From positions 1,347,977 to 1,411,976 of the forward strand of contig NZ_JAFMSY010000001.1 of the NCBI RefSeq assembly GCF_017916455.1: a stretch of DNA of 64,000 nt. The letters run 5' to 3'. Shown in pieces: positions 26,139 through 34,749 of the stretch. The position numbers and the translations under genes were made by a program. The notes below the pieces were generated by a model. That model made no database searches. It was not told the DNA's origin and worked only from the letters and a program-made list of their open reading frames with translations. This DNA comes from Nocardioides xinjiangensis. GTDB taxonomy: Bacteria; Actinomycetota; Actinomycetes; Propionibacteriales; Nocardioidaceae. How positions within the stretch are numbered: the stretch's first letter is position 1; the number at the start of each line of letters is the position of its first letter.

Positions 26139-26933
26139 TCAGCGGAGCGTCTCGAGCTCCTCGAGCAGCTGGCGGGCGGTCCGCGCGAGGCGGTCGATCC
26201 GCTCGTCCGCGGCATCGGGGCGCGCCGACGGCGGGACCGACTCGACGTCGAAGGCGGCCAGGTCGCCGCGGTGCCAGGTCGAGAACTCCTCGAGCGCCCG
26301 GCCCTCCCGATCCACGCTGCGACCCTCCAGCAGGAGCAGCGGGGCGCCCACGGCCACGCCGAGCAGGTCGGCCAGCGCGGCGGTCGCCGGGACCGCCCGC
26401 ACCTGGTGGTGGCCGCCGACCACGTGCCGGTCGAGACGGTCGGCCAGCAGCTGGTGCAGCGAGGCGTCGACGAGGTCGTCGCGGCTCACCGCGTCGGCGA
26501 CGTCAAAGGGCAGCCACGTGCGAATGTAGCTGAGCACCACCCCGCCGACCGACCGGACGCGGCCGAGCTGCAGCACCCGCTCGTCGGGGATCGACCGCAG
26601 GTGGTCGGGGCGCGCGACGACGTCGTACGACACCACGCGCGTCGACACCTCGCCGGCGCCGCCGGCCACCAGTCGCAGCCCCGGGCGCCGGACGTCGCGG
26701 TGCACCTCCCGGTGCTCGGCGACGACCGAGCCGCGCCCCCGCACCTTCCGGATCAGGCCCTCGGCCTCCAACGTGGCGAGCGCCTGGCGCACGACGGAGC
26801 GCGAGACGTCGAACTCCTGCTGCAGCGCCGCCTCGCTGGGGAACAGGTCGCCCGGGCGCAGGTCGCGGCTGTCCAACCGCTCACGCAGCGCCCGCTCGAC
26901 CTGGGCGTGCAGGGGCAGGGGGCGCTCGCTCAC
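26139..26933 (-). CDS. GntR-family transcriptional regulator (HutC/UTRA type)
   Basis: A 264-aa regulator with an N-terminal winged HTH (PLHAQVERALRERL, then FPSEAALQQEFDVSRSVVRQAL) and a C-terminal UTRA ligand domain containing VVSYIRTWLPFDVAD-like and LLLLEGRSVDREG segments. UTRA domains bind sugar acids or phosphates. It is the last gene of the four-carbon acid sugar operon (kdgT-like, kinase, pdxA-like), 51 nt after pdxA. The likely target is the tandem TTGTACGTACAA palindrome at 30194-30218 in front of the permease gene, which would make the loop feedback-controlled by a pathway intermediate. Confidence 0.88.
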   Translation of the reverse strand: MSERPLPLHAQVERALRERLDSRDLRPGDLFPSEAALQQEFDVSRSVVRQALATLEAEGLIRKVRGRGSVVAEHREVHRDVRRPGLRLVAGGAGEVSTRVVSYDVVARPDHLRSIPDERVLQLGRVRSVGGVVLSYIRTWLPFDVADAVSRDDLVDASLHQLLADRLDRHVVGGHHQVRAVPATAALADLLGVAVGAPLLLLEGRSVDREGRALEEFSTWHRGDLAAFDVESVPPSARPDAADERIDRLARTARQLLEELETLR

Positions 26934-26984
26934 GGCCGCAACCCTATGCGCCGTCTTGGACCCCGGCCGGGCCGAGGCCCGACC

Positions 26985-28019
26985 TCAGACGGTGACCCGC
27001 TGCGCGGTCCGCCACACCGAGTCCCACCCGGGCGCCAGCGCCGCAGCCCGCCGCGTCGCCAGCACGAGGCTGGCCTCGCGGGCGACGCCCGTGCCGGCGA
27101 TGTCGAAGGCGGTGCCGTGGTCGACGGACACCCGCACGACGGGCAGGCCGACGGTGATGTTGACGCCGTCGTCGCCGTAGACGGCCTTGAAGGGAGCATG
27201 GCCCTGGTCGTGGTAGCACACGACCACCAGCTCCCACTTGCCTCGCACCGCCTGGGGGATCAGCGCGTCGGCCGGGAGCGGGCCGTGGGCGTCGATGCCC
27301 CGCTCCCGCGCGCGCTGCACCGCCGGCTCGAGGACGTCGGCGTCCTCGTCGCCGAAGAGACGGTTCTCCCCGGCGTGCGGGTTGAGGCCGGCGACCCCGA
27401 CGGGGGTGTCGGGACGGCCCATCGCCCCGGCGAACGCGTGCACGAGGTCGAGGACGTCGTCGGTGCGCTCGGGGGTGATGCCCGCGATCGCCTCGGTGAG
27501 CGAGACGTGCGTGGTGAGGTGGAAGAAGTAGAGGTCTCCGGCCGACAGCACGAGCGAGAAGTTCTGCACGCCGAACTGCTCCGCGAGGAGCTCGGTGTGC
27601 CCGGGGTACTTGTGCCCGCCGGCGTGCATCGCCGCCTTGTTGAGCGGAGCCGTGACGATCCCGTCGATCGCGCCCTCCTTCGCGAGATCGCAGGCGGCGA
27701 CGACGAAGCGGTACGACCCGTCGCCCGCCACGGCGCTGAGCTGGCCGAGCGGGACCTCCTCCATCGGCTCACCGACCTGGAACACCTCCACGAGCCCCGG
27801 GTCGTTGGTCGCCTCGGACGGGTGGTCGACGGTGACGACCACCTCGGGGTCGATGCCGACGAGCGCGGCCGCGCGTCGCAGGGCGCCGGCGTCGCCGACG
27901 ACGACCGGCACGCACTCCTCGCGCAGGTCGGGGTGGTCCAGCAGGGTGCGCAGGGTGATCTCGGGGCCGATGCCGGCGACGTCGCCGAGGGTGAGGCCGA
28001 GGACGGGCAGGGTGCTCAT
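26985..28019 (-). CDS. pdxA: PdxA-family dehydrogenase, probably for phosphorylated four-carbon acid sugars
   Basis: NAD- and metal-dependent oxidative decarboxylase of 344 aa. Visible are the nucleotide/metal motif VVCYHDQGHAPFK and NPHAGEN, both typical of PdxA. Classical PdxA makes vitamin B6 from 4-phospho-threonine. Next to a DUF1537 kinase and a KdgT-like permease it more likely belongs to the PdxA2 group that oxidises 4-phospho-D-threonate or erythronate. That assignment is from genomic context, known for such operons. Its start lies 10 nt from the kinase stop. Confidence 0.85.
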   Translation of the reverse strand: MSTLPVLGLTLGDVAGIGPEITLRTLLDHPDLREECVPVVVGDAGALRRAAALVGIDPEVVVTVDHPSEATNDPGLVEVFQVGEPMEEVPLGQLSAVAGDGSYRFVVAACDLAKEGAIDGIVTAPLNKAAMHAGGHKYPGHTELLAEQFGVQNFSLVLSAGDLYFFHLTTHVSLTEAIAGITPERTDDVLDLVHAFAGAMGRPDTPVGVAGLNPHAGENRLFGDEDADVLEPAVQRARERGIDAHGPLPADALIPQAVRGKWELVVVCYHDQGHAPFKAVYGDDGVNITVGLPVVRVSVDHGTAFDIAGTGVAREASLVLATRRAAALAPGWDSVWRTAQRVTV

Positions 28020-28029
28020 GGTGTGCTCC

Positions 28030-29133
28030 TCAGGCGCCGCGCACGGCGCCGATCAGTTGGGTCAGGGTCTGGGTGTTCCCGAAGCCGCCCGCCTTCGTGG
28101 CGACGACGAGGCCCTCGCGGGGCCCGCCGACCAGCGTGCCGACGGGCACGCCCTCGACGGGCGCGTCCAGGACGCCGATGCCGGTCGCGCCGAGGGCGCG
28201 CAGGACCTGCGCCGCCCCGTCGCCGCCGACCAGCACGAGCAGGTCGTGGGACCGGTCGGCGAGGACCTCGGCGGCTCGGGCGCCGAGCTCGCGGGCGCGG
28301 CGGTCGGCGGTGCCGTCGACACGCTCGGCGGGGGTGACGAGCAGATCGACCGACGCGTCGGCCGCGCGCTCCAGCTCCGCGACCTGGTCGCGGGCCACGG
28401 GGTGGAGCGACGAGACGACGACCAGCGTCCGGCCGTCCGCCGGGACGCTCACGTGACCGAGGGTGGCCGGCGGCGGACCGGCGCGCCAGGCCCGGCCGAG
28501 GGCGCCGGCCAGGCCGGCCGAGCCGACGGGCACGGCGTCCGGCCCGATGTCGGCGATGGCGGCGGCGAGCCGGTCGAGGTCGGCCTGGTCACGCGCGTCG
28601 ACGAGGACGACGTCGTGGTCCTCGGCGGCCCGGCGGATGGCCGTCCCGAGGTCGTCGCCCGTGGCGAGCGCCGCCCCCGGGACGAGCGCGCGCAGGTCGG
28701 ACTGCTCCACCGGTGTGACCGGGTCGTCGCCCGCGGCGCTGCGGTGTACCGGCACGCCCTCGACGAGCACGTGCCCGTCCTCGACCGTGCGGCCCATCGC
28801 GGGGTAGGCGGGGCACAGGACGGCGTACGCCCCAGGGCGCGAGCGCCGGCGACCGGCGACCGCGCCGTGCACCTGCTCGGCCACGCGGCCCCGCACCGTC
28901 GAGTCGATCTTCAGGTAGAGCAGGTCGGGAGCGAGGTCGCCCACGGCCTGCGCCGTCACGGCGGCGGCCCGCGGGTCGCGGCGGCTGTCCAGGGTCACGG
29001 CGACGGCGTCCTGGGCGGGCTCCTGGCGCCACCCCCCGCTCAGCGAGAGCAGGGAGGACCAGCCCGACCGGGCGAACGACACCACGCTGTCGCCCGCTCC
29101 GGTCAGGTCGTCGGCGAGGACCAGGACCTTCAC
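28030..29133 (-). CDS. Four-carbon acid sugar kinase (DUF1537 family)
   Basis: A 367-aa protein of the DUF1537 family, which phosphorylates D-threonate, D-erythronate or related four-carbon acids at C4. The N-terminal domain begins LVLADDLTGAGDSVVSF, with the ligand Asp-Asp pair, and the C-terminal ATP domain has VLVGGDGAAQVLRAL and GGPREGLVVATKAGGFG near the end. GTG 29133 overlaps the permease stop by 4 nt. The product is the expected substrate for the PdxA-like enzyme encoded next. Exact substrate stereochemistry cannot be deduced. Confidence 0.87.
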   Translation of the reverse strand: MKVLVLADDLTGAGDSVVSFARSGWSSLLSLSGGWRQEPAQDAVAVTLDSRRDPRAAAVTAQAVGDLAPDLLYLKIDSTVRGRVAEQVHGAVAGRRRSRPGAYAVLCPAYPAMGRTVEDGHVLVEGVPVHRSAAGDDPVTPVEQSDLRALVPGAALATGDDLGTAIRRAAEDHDVVLVDARDQADLDRLAAAIADIGPDAVPVGSAGLAGALGRAWRAGPPPATLGHVSVPADGRTLVVVSSLHPVARDQVAELERAADASVDLLVTPAERVDGTADRRARELGARAAEVLADRSHDLLVLVGGDGAAQVLRALGATGIGVLDAPVEGVPVGTLVGGPREGLVVATKAGGFGNTQTLTQLIGAVRGA

Positions 29134-30167
29134 AGGCGAGGTTCCTTGACGCCGAGGTCCATGTCGTCGAGGCGCTCGATCTCCTCCTCGGTGAGGAGGC
29201 CGCCCTCCTTCTTGAGCACCGCGGACGCCAGCAGCGGCGCCACGATGGCGGTCACGAGCACGGCGGCCGCGACCTGGGCGGTGGCCGTCTCGACGTACGG
29301 CGCGAACTCGGGGTCGGCGAGACCGATGATGGCGGGCGTGGCGATCGCGTTGCCCGCCGTCGTGCCGGCGGCGAAGCCGATGCCGGACCGGTAGCCGCGG
29401 CGAAGCAGGAAGCGGTAGCCGAGGTAGACGAACAGGCCGGTGACCGGGGCGACGATGACACCGACGACGAGGCCGCTCAGGCCGCCCTTGACGATGTTGT
29501 TGAGGTCGATGCCGGTGCCGAGCGCCAGCGCGAAGAACGGGATCACGATGGCCGGGGTGGGACGCAGGACCTCACGCCAGTGCGGGTTCAGGTTGCCGAC
29601 CAGCATGCCGAGGAGGAACGGGACGATGGCGGCGACCATGGCGCTCACGGGGATGTCCGCGAGGCCCGAGGCGCCCAGGAAGAGCATCGAGAAGAAGGGG
29701 CCGTCGTTGAGCGCCGAGGCGATGTAGGCACCGCGGTCGCGCTTGTCGCCGTAGCGGCCGGTGAAGGCCAGCCACAGCCCGCCGTTGCTGTTGTCCACGG
29801 CCACCAGCAACGCCAGGATCGAGACGCCGAGGACGCCGTCGATCCCGACGACCTGTCCCAACAGGATCACGATCGTCGCCGGGACGATGCTCTTGCAGAG
29901 CAGCACGACGCCCGCGGTAGCCACGACCGGCCCGCTCGTCTTGAGCGTCACCTGCGTGCCGGTGGCGAAGATGAGCAGCGCGATCAGCGGCAGCGCGCTG
30001 TCCTGGAACAGTGCCGTGGTGAAGGAGCCCATCTCCAGGAAGCCGGAGGCGAACGTGCCCAGCAGCGAGCCGATCACCAGCGGGATCAGCATCAGTCCGC
30101 CGGGGATGCGCGCCATCCACTGGTAGAGCGGGGCGATCTCGCGGTCGCCGGTGGTCGGGTCGGTCAT
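29130..30167 (-). CDS. KdgT-type permease (2-keto-3-deoxygluconate / four-carbon acid transporter)
   Basis: Inner membrane carrier of about 345 aa with around ten hydrophobic helices. The segments ARIPGGLMLIPLVIGSLLGT near the start, ALLVAVDNSNGGLWLAF in the middle and GFAAGTTAGNAIATPAI near the end are typical of KdgT. In enteric bacteria it moves 2-keto-3-deoxygluconate with protons. Beside the four-carbon kinase it is probably a threonate/erythronate importer. ATG 30167 has AGGTGA upstream; an earlier in-frame ATG at 30230 would read through the operator and is unlikely. It is first in the operon. Confidence 0.87.
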   Translation of the reverse strand: MTDPTTGDREIAPLYQWMARIPGGLMLIPLVIGSLLGTFASGFLEMGSFTTALFQDSALPLIALLIFATGTQVTLKTSGPVVATAGVVLLCKSIVPATIVILLGQVVGIDGVLGVSILALLVAVDNSNGGLWLAFTGRYGDKRDRGAYIASALNDGPFFSMLFLGASGLADIPVSAMVAAIVPFLLGMLVGNLNPHWREVLRPTPAIVIPFFALALGTGIDLNNIVKGGLSGLVVGVIVAPVTGLFVYLGYRFLLRRGYRSGIGFAAGTTAGNAIATPAIIGLADPEFAPYVETATAQVAAAVLVTAIVAPLLASAVLKKEGGLLTEEEIERLDDMDLGVKEPRL

Positions 30168-30193
30168 GTCGGTGTCACCTCGGGGGATCCGTC

Positions 30194-30218
30194 TTGTACG
30201 TACAACTTGTACGTACAA
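30194..30218 (-). promoter_or_regulatory. Tandem 12-bp palindromic operator in front of the kdgT-like operon
   Basis: Two perfect copies of TTGTACGTACAA, at 30194-30205 and 30207-30218, separated by one base. They lie 27 nt upstream of the permease start on the minus strand and are A/T-richer than their surroundings. Symmetric sites of this size fit a GntR dimer; the gntR gene closes the operon. I see no other copy in the intergenic regions of the window. Confidence 0.75.
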
Positions 30219-30378
30219 GCAGAGTCGCACGTGGACGCGACCGTGTCAACCGTCACAGGGGCACGGGTCCGCGTCAGGGCCCCCCGGGACACGGGTGCGG
30301 ACCCCGGGCCGAGGCGGGCGCGGCAGGGCTGGGGCGGCAGGCGGCGGGAGCCGCGAGGGGAACGGGCGGCGGACGGCT

Positions 30379-31188
30379 TCAGCGGTCGTCGAGCGACGCC
30401 CACTCGCCGCCGCGCTTCTCCATCATCAGCTGCCGCTCGGCGTCGACGAAGCCCAGCCGGCGGTAGAGGCCGATGGCCTCGCCGTCGGTGTCGGCGACGA
30501 TGACGAGCGTGCGTACGCCGAGGCGGTCGAGCGCGTGCCGGCCGGCCGCGTGGACGACGGCTGATGCGAGCCCCCGGCGCCTGTGGTCGGGATGGGTCTC
30601 GACGCTCTGGAAGCGGGCGACGCCCTCCTCGGTGACGAACACGCCGGCGGTGGAGACCAGCGCCCCGTCGACGAACGCGCCGAAGCGCCGGCCGCGACCG
30701 GCGTCGACGAGCCGTCGCTCCTGGACGTTCTTGTTGCGGGCGAAGGCCAGGAACGCCTCCTCGGAGGTCTCCGGGTAGAGCCGCCGGCTCAGCTGCGCGC
30801 GCGCCTCCCAGTCCTCCTCGGACTCCAGCGGCCTGACCTCGGCCTCGACCTCGCGGGGAGCGCGGAGCTCGGTGGCGGTGAGCACGGTCGCGACGTCCAC
30901 GGTCAGGCCTGCGGCCTCGAACGCGGCGCGGGCCTCGTCGGTGAGGTCGGCGGTGTCGATGCCGATGCTGACGTGGTCGGCGTTGGGGAACTCAGTGTGG
31001 AACGCCCCCACCACCTCCTTCTCGCCGCCCGGGACGGGAAGCCGGGCGAGCAGGAAGAAGTTGCCCCAGAAGTACGACGGGTTCTCGGGCGAACGGACCA
31101 CGAGGTGGGTGCCCCGGTCCTCGACGAGGCTGCCGGACGCGGTCAGCAGGGCCAGGTCGGTGCGGAAGCCGAGGGAGCCGACGTTCAT
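30379..31188 (-). CDS. GNAT-family N-acetyltransferase
   Basis: A 269-aa protein whose C-terminal half is a GNAT fold: VSTAGVFVTEEGVARFQSVETHP leads to the acetyl-CoA loop RRRGLASAVVHAAGRHAL and to GLYRRLGFVDAERQL. The N-terminal 110 residues form a degenerate second acetyltransferase-like domain containing SPENPSYFWGNFF. The acceptor is unknown. It is the downstream neighbour of the sterol-carrier-like gene by 9 nt, possibly cotranscribed. Confidence 0.85.
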   Translation of the reverse strand: MNVGSLGFRTDLALLTASGSLVEDRGTHLVVRSPENPSYFWGNFFLLARLPVPGGEKEVVGAFHTEFPNADHVSIGIDTADLTDEARAAFEAAGLTVDVATVLTATELRAPREVEAEVRPLESEEDWEARAQLSRRLYPETSEEAFLAFARNKNVQERRLVDAGRGRRFGAFVDGALVSTAGVFVTEEGVARFQSVETHPDHRRRGLASAVVHAAGRHALDRLGVRTLVIVADTDGEAIGLYRRLGFVDAERQLMMEKRGGEWASLDDR

Positions 31189-31197
31189 GGGCGGAGG

Positions 31198-31539
31198 TTA
31201 GCCCGACGTCAGCGGCAGGTAGGGCGACAGGTCGGTGCGCTCGCCGCTGGCGACGGCAGCCCCCGAGCCGAGCGCCTCGGCCCACGTCGTCCGTCCGGTC
31301 GCGAGCGCGAGCCAGGTCTCCGCGTCGGTCTCCACGACGGCCGGCGGCGTGCCTCGCGTGTGCCGGACGCCGGGGACCACCTGGACGGCGGCGTAGGGCG
31401 GGACCCGGACCTCCACGGACCGTCCGGGCGCGCGCTCCTCGAGCACTGCGAGGTAGTGCTTGACCAGCGCCCGCGTGTCGGAGTCCCTCCGGGCGGCGTC
31501 GAGCTGCTCGGGGGTCAGGACTCTGAGGCGTGCGGGCAC
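31198..31539 (-). CDS. SCP2-like (sterol carrier family) protein
   Basis: A 113-aa protein with the fold of the bacterial sterol-carrier family: VEVRVPPYAAVQVVPG, then VVETDAETWLALATGRTTWAEA, a pattern typical of the SCP2-like pocket that binds lipid or acyl chains. The start GTG 31539 is the first in frame and gives the usual length. The upstream gap 31540-31639 contains a 65-bp inverted repeat. The ligand is unknown. Confidence 0.8.
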   Translation of the reverse strand: MPARLRVLTPEQLDAARRDSDTRALVKHYLAVLEERAPGRSVEVRVPPYAAVQVVPGVRHTRGTPPAVVETDAETWLALATGRTTWAEALGSGAAVASGERTDLSPYLPLTSG

Positions 31540-31565
31540 GACCCGAGGCTAGACCGGCGTCGTGC

Positions 31566-31630
31566 AGGCAGTTCGAGCGAGGTGGGCCGGCGGCGAGCGT
31601 GGAGCCTCGGCGGCGGCACGCGAACTGCCT
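31566..31630. repeat. 65-bp intergenic inverted repeat
   Basis: Arms AGGCAGTTCG (31566-31575) and CGAACTGCCT (31621-31630) are perfect. The 45-bp centre has an inner CGAGG/CCTCG pair. It lies between the alpha/beta hydrolase stop and the SCP2-like start, so it could end the hydrolase transcript. Confidence 0.7.
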
Positions 31631-31639
31631 TCGGGGTGC

Positions 31640-32374
31640 TCAGCCGATCGAGTCGAGCACCTCGACGCACGCGGCCCACGCCGGGCTGCTCGGGTCGATG
31701 ACCCCGAAGTGGCCGCCGGTGACCTCGACGAGGGTGGCGTCCGCGCCGGCTGCCGTCGCGGTCCGGACGTAGGTCGCGGCCTGCTCGAACGGCACCGTGT
31801 CGTCGTCGCGTGCGTGCACGGCCCACAGGGGCACGTCGAGGGGGACCTGGGCCAGCGGGTCCGCCTCCGCGTACGCCGGCTCCCCGGCGTCACCGAGGAA
31901 GGCGAGGGCGGCACCGTCGCCGAGGTGCTCTGCGACGGCGGAGCGCAGGTCCAGCACGCCGGCCTGGCTGACGACGTGGGTCAGGGGCGGCCCGTCGCGC
32001 CACCGCTCGAAGCGGGTGCGGGCGCCGGCCCAGGCGGCGAGGTGTCCCCCGGCGGAGTGCCCCAGGGCGACGAGCGGACCCGCGGCGCCCGTCGGATCCT
32101 GCCGGGCAGCCGCGCCGATCGCTGCGTGGACGTCGTCGAGGGTCGCCGGGAAGCCGCCGCCGATGCCGACCCTGCGGTACTCCACGTTGGCCGCGGTCCA
32201 GCCGCGCCCGGCCAGGTCCTCCGCGAGCGGGGCGCCGTACTCCGCGCCGTACTGCGCCTTCCAGAAGCCCCCGTGGACCACCACCACGAGGCCGCGGCTG
32301 CGACCGGCGGGGGCGTGGAGGTCGAGCCACTGGCTGGGGTCCTCGCCGTAGGCGATCCTGGTCGGCGCGGTCAC
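31640..32374 (-). CDS. Alpha/beta hydrolase (BD-FAE / kynurenine formamidase-like esterase)
   Basis: A 244-aa esterase fold. The oxyanion-hole segment VVVVHGGFWKAQYG comes first, then the nucleophile in LGHSAGGH, a charged DDD near the third strand and the catalytic His in VTGGHFGVID. HGGFW is typical of the BD-FAE/KFase-like group. There is no signal peptide. Its substrate is not determined by sequence. It is encoded 35 nt downstream of purL on the same strand, with no known link to purine synthesis. Confidence 0.85.
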   Translation of the reverse strand: MTAPTRIAYGEDPSQWLDLHAPAGRSRGLVVVVHGGFWKAQYGAEYGAPLAEDLAGRGWTAANVEYRRVGIGGGFPATLDDVHAAIGAAARQDPTGAAGPLVALGHSAGGHLAAWAGARTRFERWRDGPPLTHVVSQAGVLDLRSAVAEHLGDGAALAFLGDAGEPAYAEADPLAQVPLDVPLWAVHARDDDTVPFEQAATYVRTATAAGADATLVEVTGGHFGVIDPSSPAWAACVEVLDSIG

Positions 32375-32409
32375 CCGGCGAGCCTACGGTGAGCCGACCC
32401 CGCCGCTCG

Positions 32410-34740
32410 TCAGGCGCCGAGGACCGCCGGCAGCGTGGCCCGCCACGCGGCCTTCGCCTCCGCCACCGGGAGGTCGAAGACGCCCTCGACAGCGAGGCTG
32501 TCGCCGCCGGTCCGCCCGAGCGGCGTGAGGGGTACGCCGTGCTGCCGCGCCAGCTCGACCAGCGCGTCGGCCCGGTCGTCGGCGACCGTGACGAGGGCGC
32601 GGGCGGTGGACTCGGAGAAGAGCGCGACGAACGGGTCGTCGGCCACGCCCGCCAGCGAGACCGAGGCCCCGATGTCGGCGCGGAACGTCGACTCCACCAG
32701 CGCCTGCGCCAGACCCCCGTCGGACAGGTCGTGGGCGCTGGTCACGACGCGGTCGCGGGCGGCGTCCTGGAGCAGCGCGGCCAGCGCCTGCTCGGCGGCG
32801 AGGTCGAGCCGCGGCGGGAGACCGCCGAGGTGGCCGTGGACGACGTGGGCCCACTCGGAGCCCGACAGCTCCTCGCGGGTCTCACCGAGCAGGAACACGC
32901 GCTCCCCCGCCGCGCCGAAGCCGGTCGGCGTACGCCGGGTGACGTCGTCGATCACGCCGAGGACCGCCACGACCGGGGTGGGCAGGATCGCGGTCTCGCC
33001 GGTCTGGTTGTACAGGCTCACGTTGCCGCCGGTGACCGGGATGCCCAGCTCGAGGCACGCGTCCTTGAGGCCGCGGCACGCCTCGGCGAACTGCCACATC
33101 ACCGCCGGGTCCTCCGGGGAGCCGAAGTTGAGGCAGTCGGAGACCGCGAGCGGCCGGGCGCCGCCGGTGGCGACGTTGCGGTAGGACTCGGCCAGCGCGA
33201 GCTGGGCGCCCGTGTAGGGGTCGAGCTTGGCGAAGCGACCGTTGCAGTCGGTGGCGACCGAGACGCCGAGGTTGGTCGAGGGGTCGACGCGCACCATGCC
33301 GGAGTCGGCCGGCTGCGAGAGCACGGTGTTGCCCTGCACGTAGCGGTCGTACTGGTCGGTGATCCACGACTTGTCGCAGAGGTTGGGGCTGGCCACCAGC
33401 CGCAGCAGGGTCTCGCGGAGCTCGGCACCGGTCGTCGGCCGCGGGAGCCGCTCCGCACCGTCGGCCTGGAGCTCGTCCTGCCAGTCGGGGCGGGCGTAGG
33501 GGCGCTGGTAGGTGGGTCCGTCGTGGGCAACGGAGCGCGGGGGCACGTCGACGACCCGCTCGCCGTGCCAGTCGATCTCCAGGCGACCGGAGTCGGTGAC
33601 CTCACCGATCACCACGGCCTCGACGTCCCACTTCGCGCAGATCGCCATGAACGCCTCGACGTCGGCGGGCTCGACGACCGCCATCATCCGCTCCTGCGAC
33701 TCGCTCATGAGGATCTCCTCGGGCGCGAGCGTGGAGTCGCGCAGGGGCACCCGGTCGAGCTCCACGTGCATGCCGCCGTCGCCGGCCGAGGCGAGCTCGG
33801 AGGTCGCGCAGGACAGGCCGGCGCCGCCGAGGTCCTGGATGCCGGCGATCACGCCGGCGGCGAACAGCTCGAGCGTGCACTCGATGAGCAGCTTCTCCAT
33901 GAAGGGGTCGCCGACCTGCACGCTGGGCCGCTTGGCGGGACCCGTCTCGTCGAAGGTCTCGCTGGCCAGCACCGAGACGCCGCCGATCCCGTCGCCGCCG
34001 GTGCGGGCGCCGTAGAGGACGACCTGGTTGCCGACGCCCGACGCCTTGGCGAGGTGGAGGTCCTCGTGGCGCAGCACACCCACGCACAGCGCGTTGACGA
34101 GCGGGTTGCCGGCGTAGGTCTCGTCGAAGACCGCCTCGCCGCCGATGTTCGGCAGGCCCAGGCAGTTGCCGTAGCCGCCGACGCCGGCCACGATCCCCGG
34201 CAGCACCCGCGCGGTGTCAGGGGCCTCGAGCGGGCCGAAGCGCAGCGGGTCCATCACGGCGACCGGCCGGGCACCCATGGCGAGGATGTCGCGGACGATG
34301 CCGCCGACGCCGGTGGCCGCCCCCTGGTAGGGCTCGACGAACGACGGGTGGTTGTGGCTCTCGACCTTGAAGGTCACCGCGTAGCCCTGGCCGATGTCGA
34401 GCACGCCGGCGTTCTCGCCGATGCCGGCGAGCATCTTGCCGACCGGGGTCTCCTGCGGGATCTCACCGAACTGCTTGAGGTGCACCTTGGTGGACTTGTA
34501 GGAGCAGTGCTCGCTCCACATCACCGAGTACATCGCGAGCTCGGAGCTCGTCGGCCGACGGCCCAGGATCTCGCGGATCCGGGCGTACTCGTCGGCCTTC
34601 AGGCCGAGGTCCGCCCACGGCTGCTCGCGCGTGGCGTCGGTGGACGCCAGGGCCACCGTGTCCAGGGTGCCGGTCGCGCCGGACGTCGTCAGTCCGGCGG
34701 TCGTCAGGGAGGGGGACTGCGGGGCGCTCGTCTCGGGCAC
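32410..34740 (-). CDS. purL: Phosphoribosylformylglycinamidine synthase subunit PurL
   Basis: Synthetase subunit of the three-part FGAM synthase (with PurQ and PurS, both in this window). At 776 aa it is the small bacterial form. Landmarks are [15 protein letters not shown] near the start, [20 protein letters not shown] with the active-site His, [16 protein letters not shown] in the middle and [14 protein letters not shown] towards the end. GTG 34740 is the first start; it lies 9 nt from the stop of the ESX-like gene at 34750, so read-through transcription is possible. Confidence 0.97.
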   Translation of the reverse strand: MPETSAPQSPSLTTAGLTTSGATGTLDTVALASTDATREQPWADLGLKADEYARIREILGRRPTSSELAMYSVMWSEHCSYKSTKVHLKQFGEIPQETPVGKMLAGIGENAGVLDIGQGYAVTFKVESHNHPSFVEPYQGAATGVGGIVRDILAMGARPVAVMDPLRFGPLEAPDTARVLPGIVAGVGGYGNCLGLPNIGGEAVFDETYAGNPLVNALCVGVLRHEDLHLAKASGVGNQVVLYGARTGGDGIGGVSVLASETFDETGPAKRPSVQVGDPFMEKLLIECTLELFAAGVIAGIQDLGGAGLSCATSELASAGDGGMHVELDRVPLRDSTLAPEEILMSESQERMMAVVEPADVEAFMAICAKWDVEAVVIGEVTDSGRLEIDWHGERVVDVPPRSVAHDGPTYQRPYARPDWQDELQADGAERLPRPTTGAELRETLLRLVASPNLCDKSWITDQYDRYVQGNTVLSQPADSGMVRVDPSTNLGVSVATDCNGRFAKLDPYTGAQLALAESYRNVATGGARPLAVSDCLNFGSPEDPAVMWQFAEACRGLKDACLELGIPVTGGNVSLYNQTGETAILPTPVVAVLGVIDDVTRRTPTGFGAAGERVFLLGETREELSGSEWAHVVHGHLGGLPPRLDLAAEQALAALLQDAARDRVVTSAHDLSDGGLAQALVESTFRADIGASVSLAGVADDPFVALFSESTARALVTVADDRADALVELARQHGVPLTPLGRTGGDSLAVEGVFDLPVAEAKAAWRATLPAVLGA

Positions 34741-34749
34741 GACCCCAAT

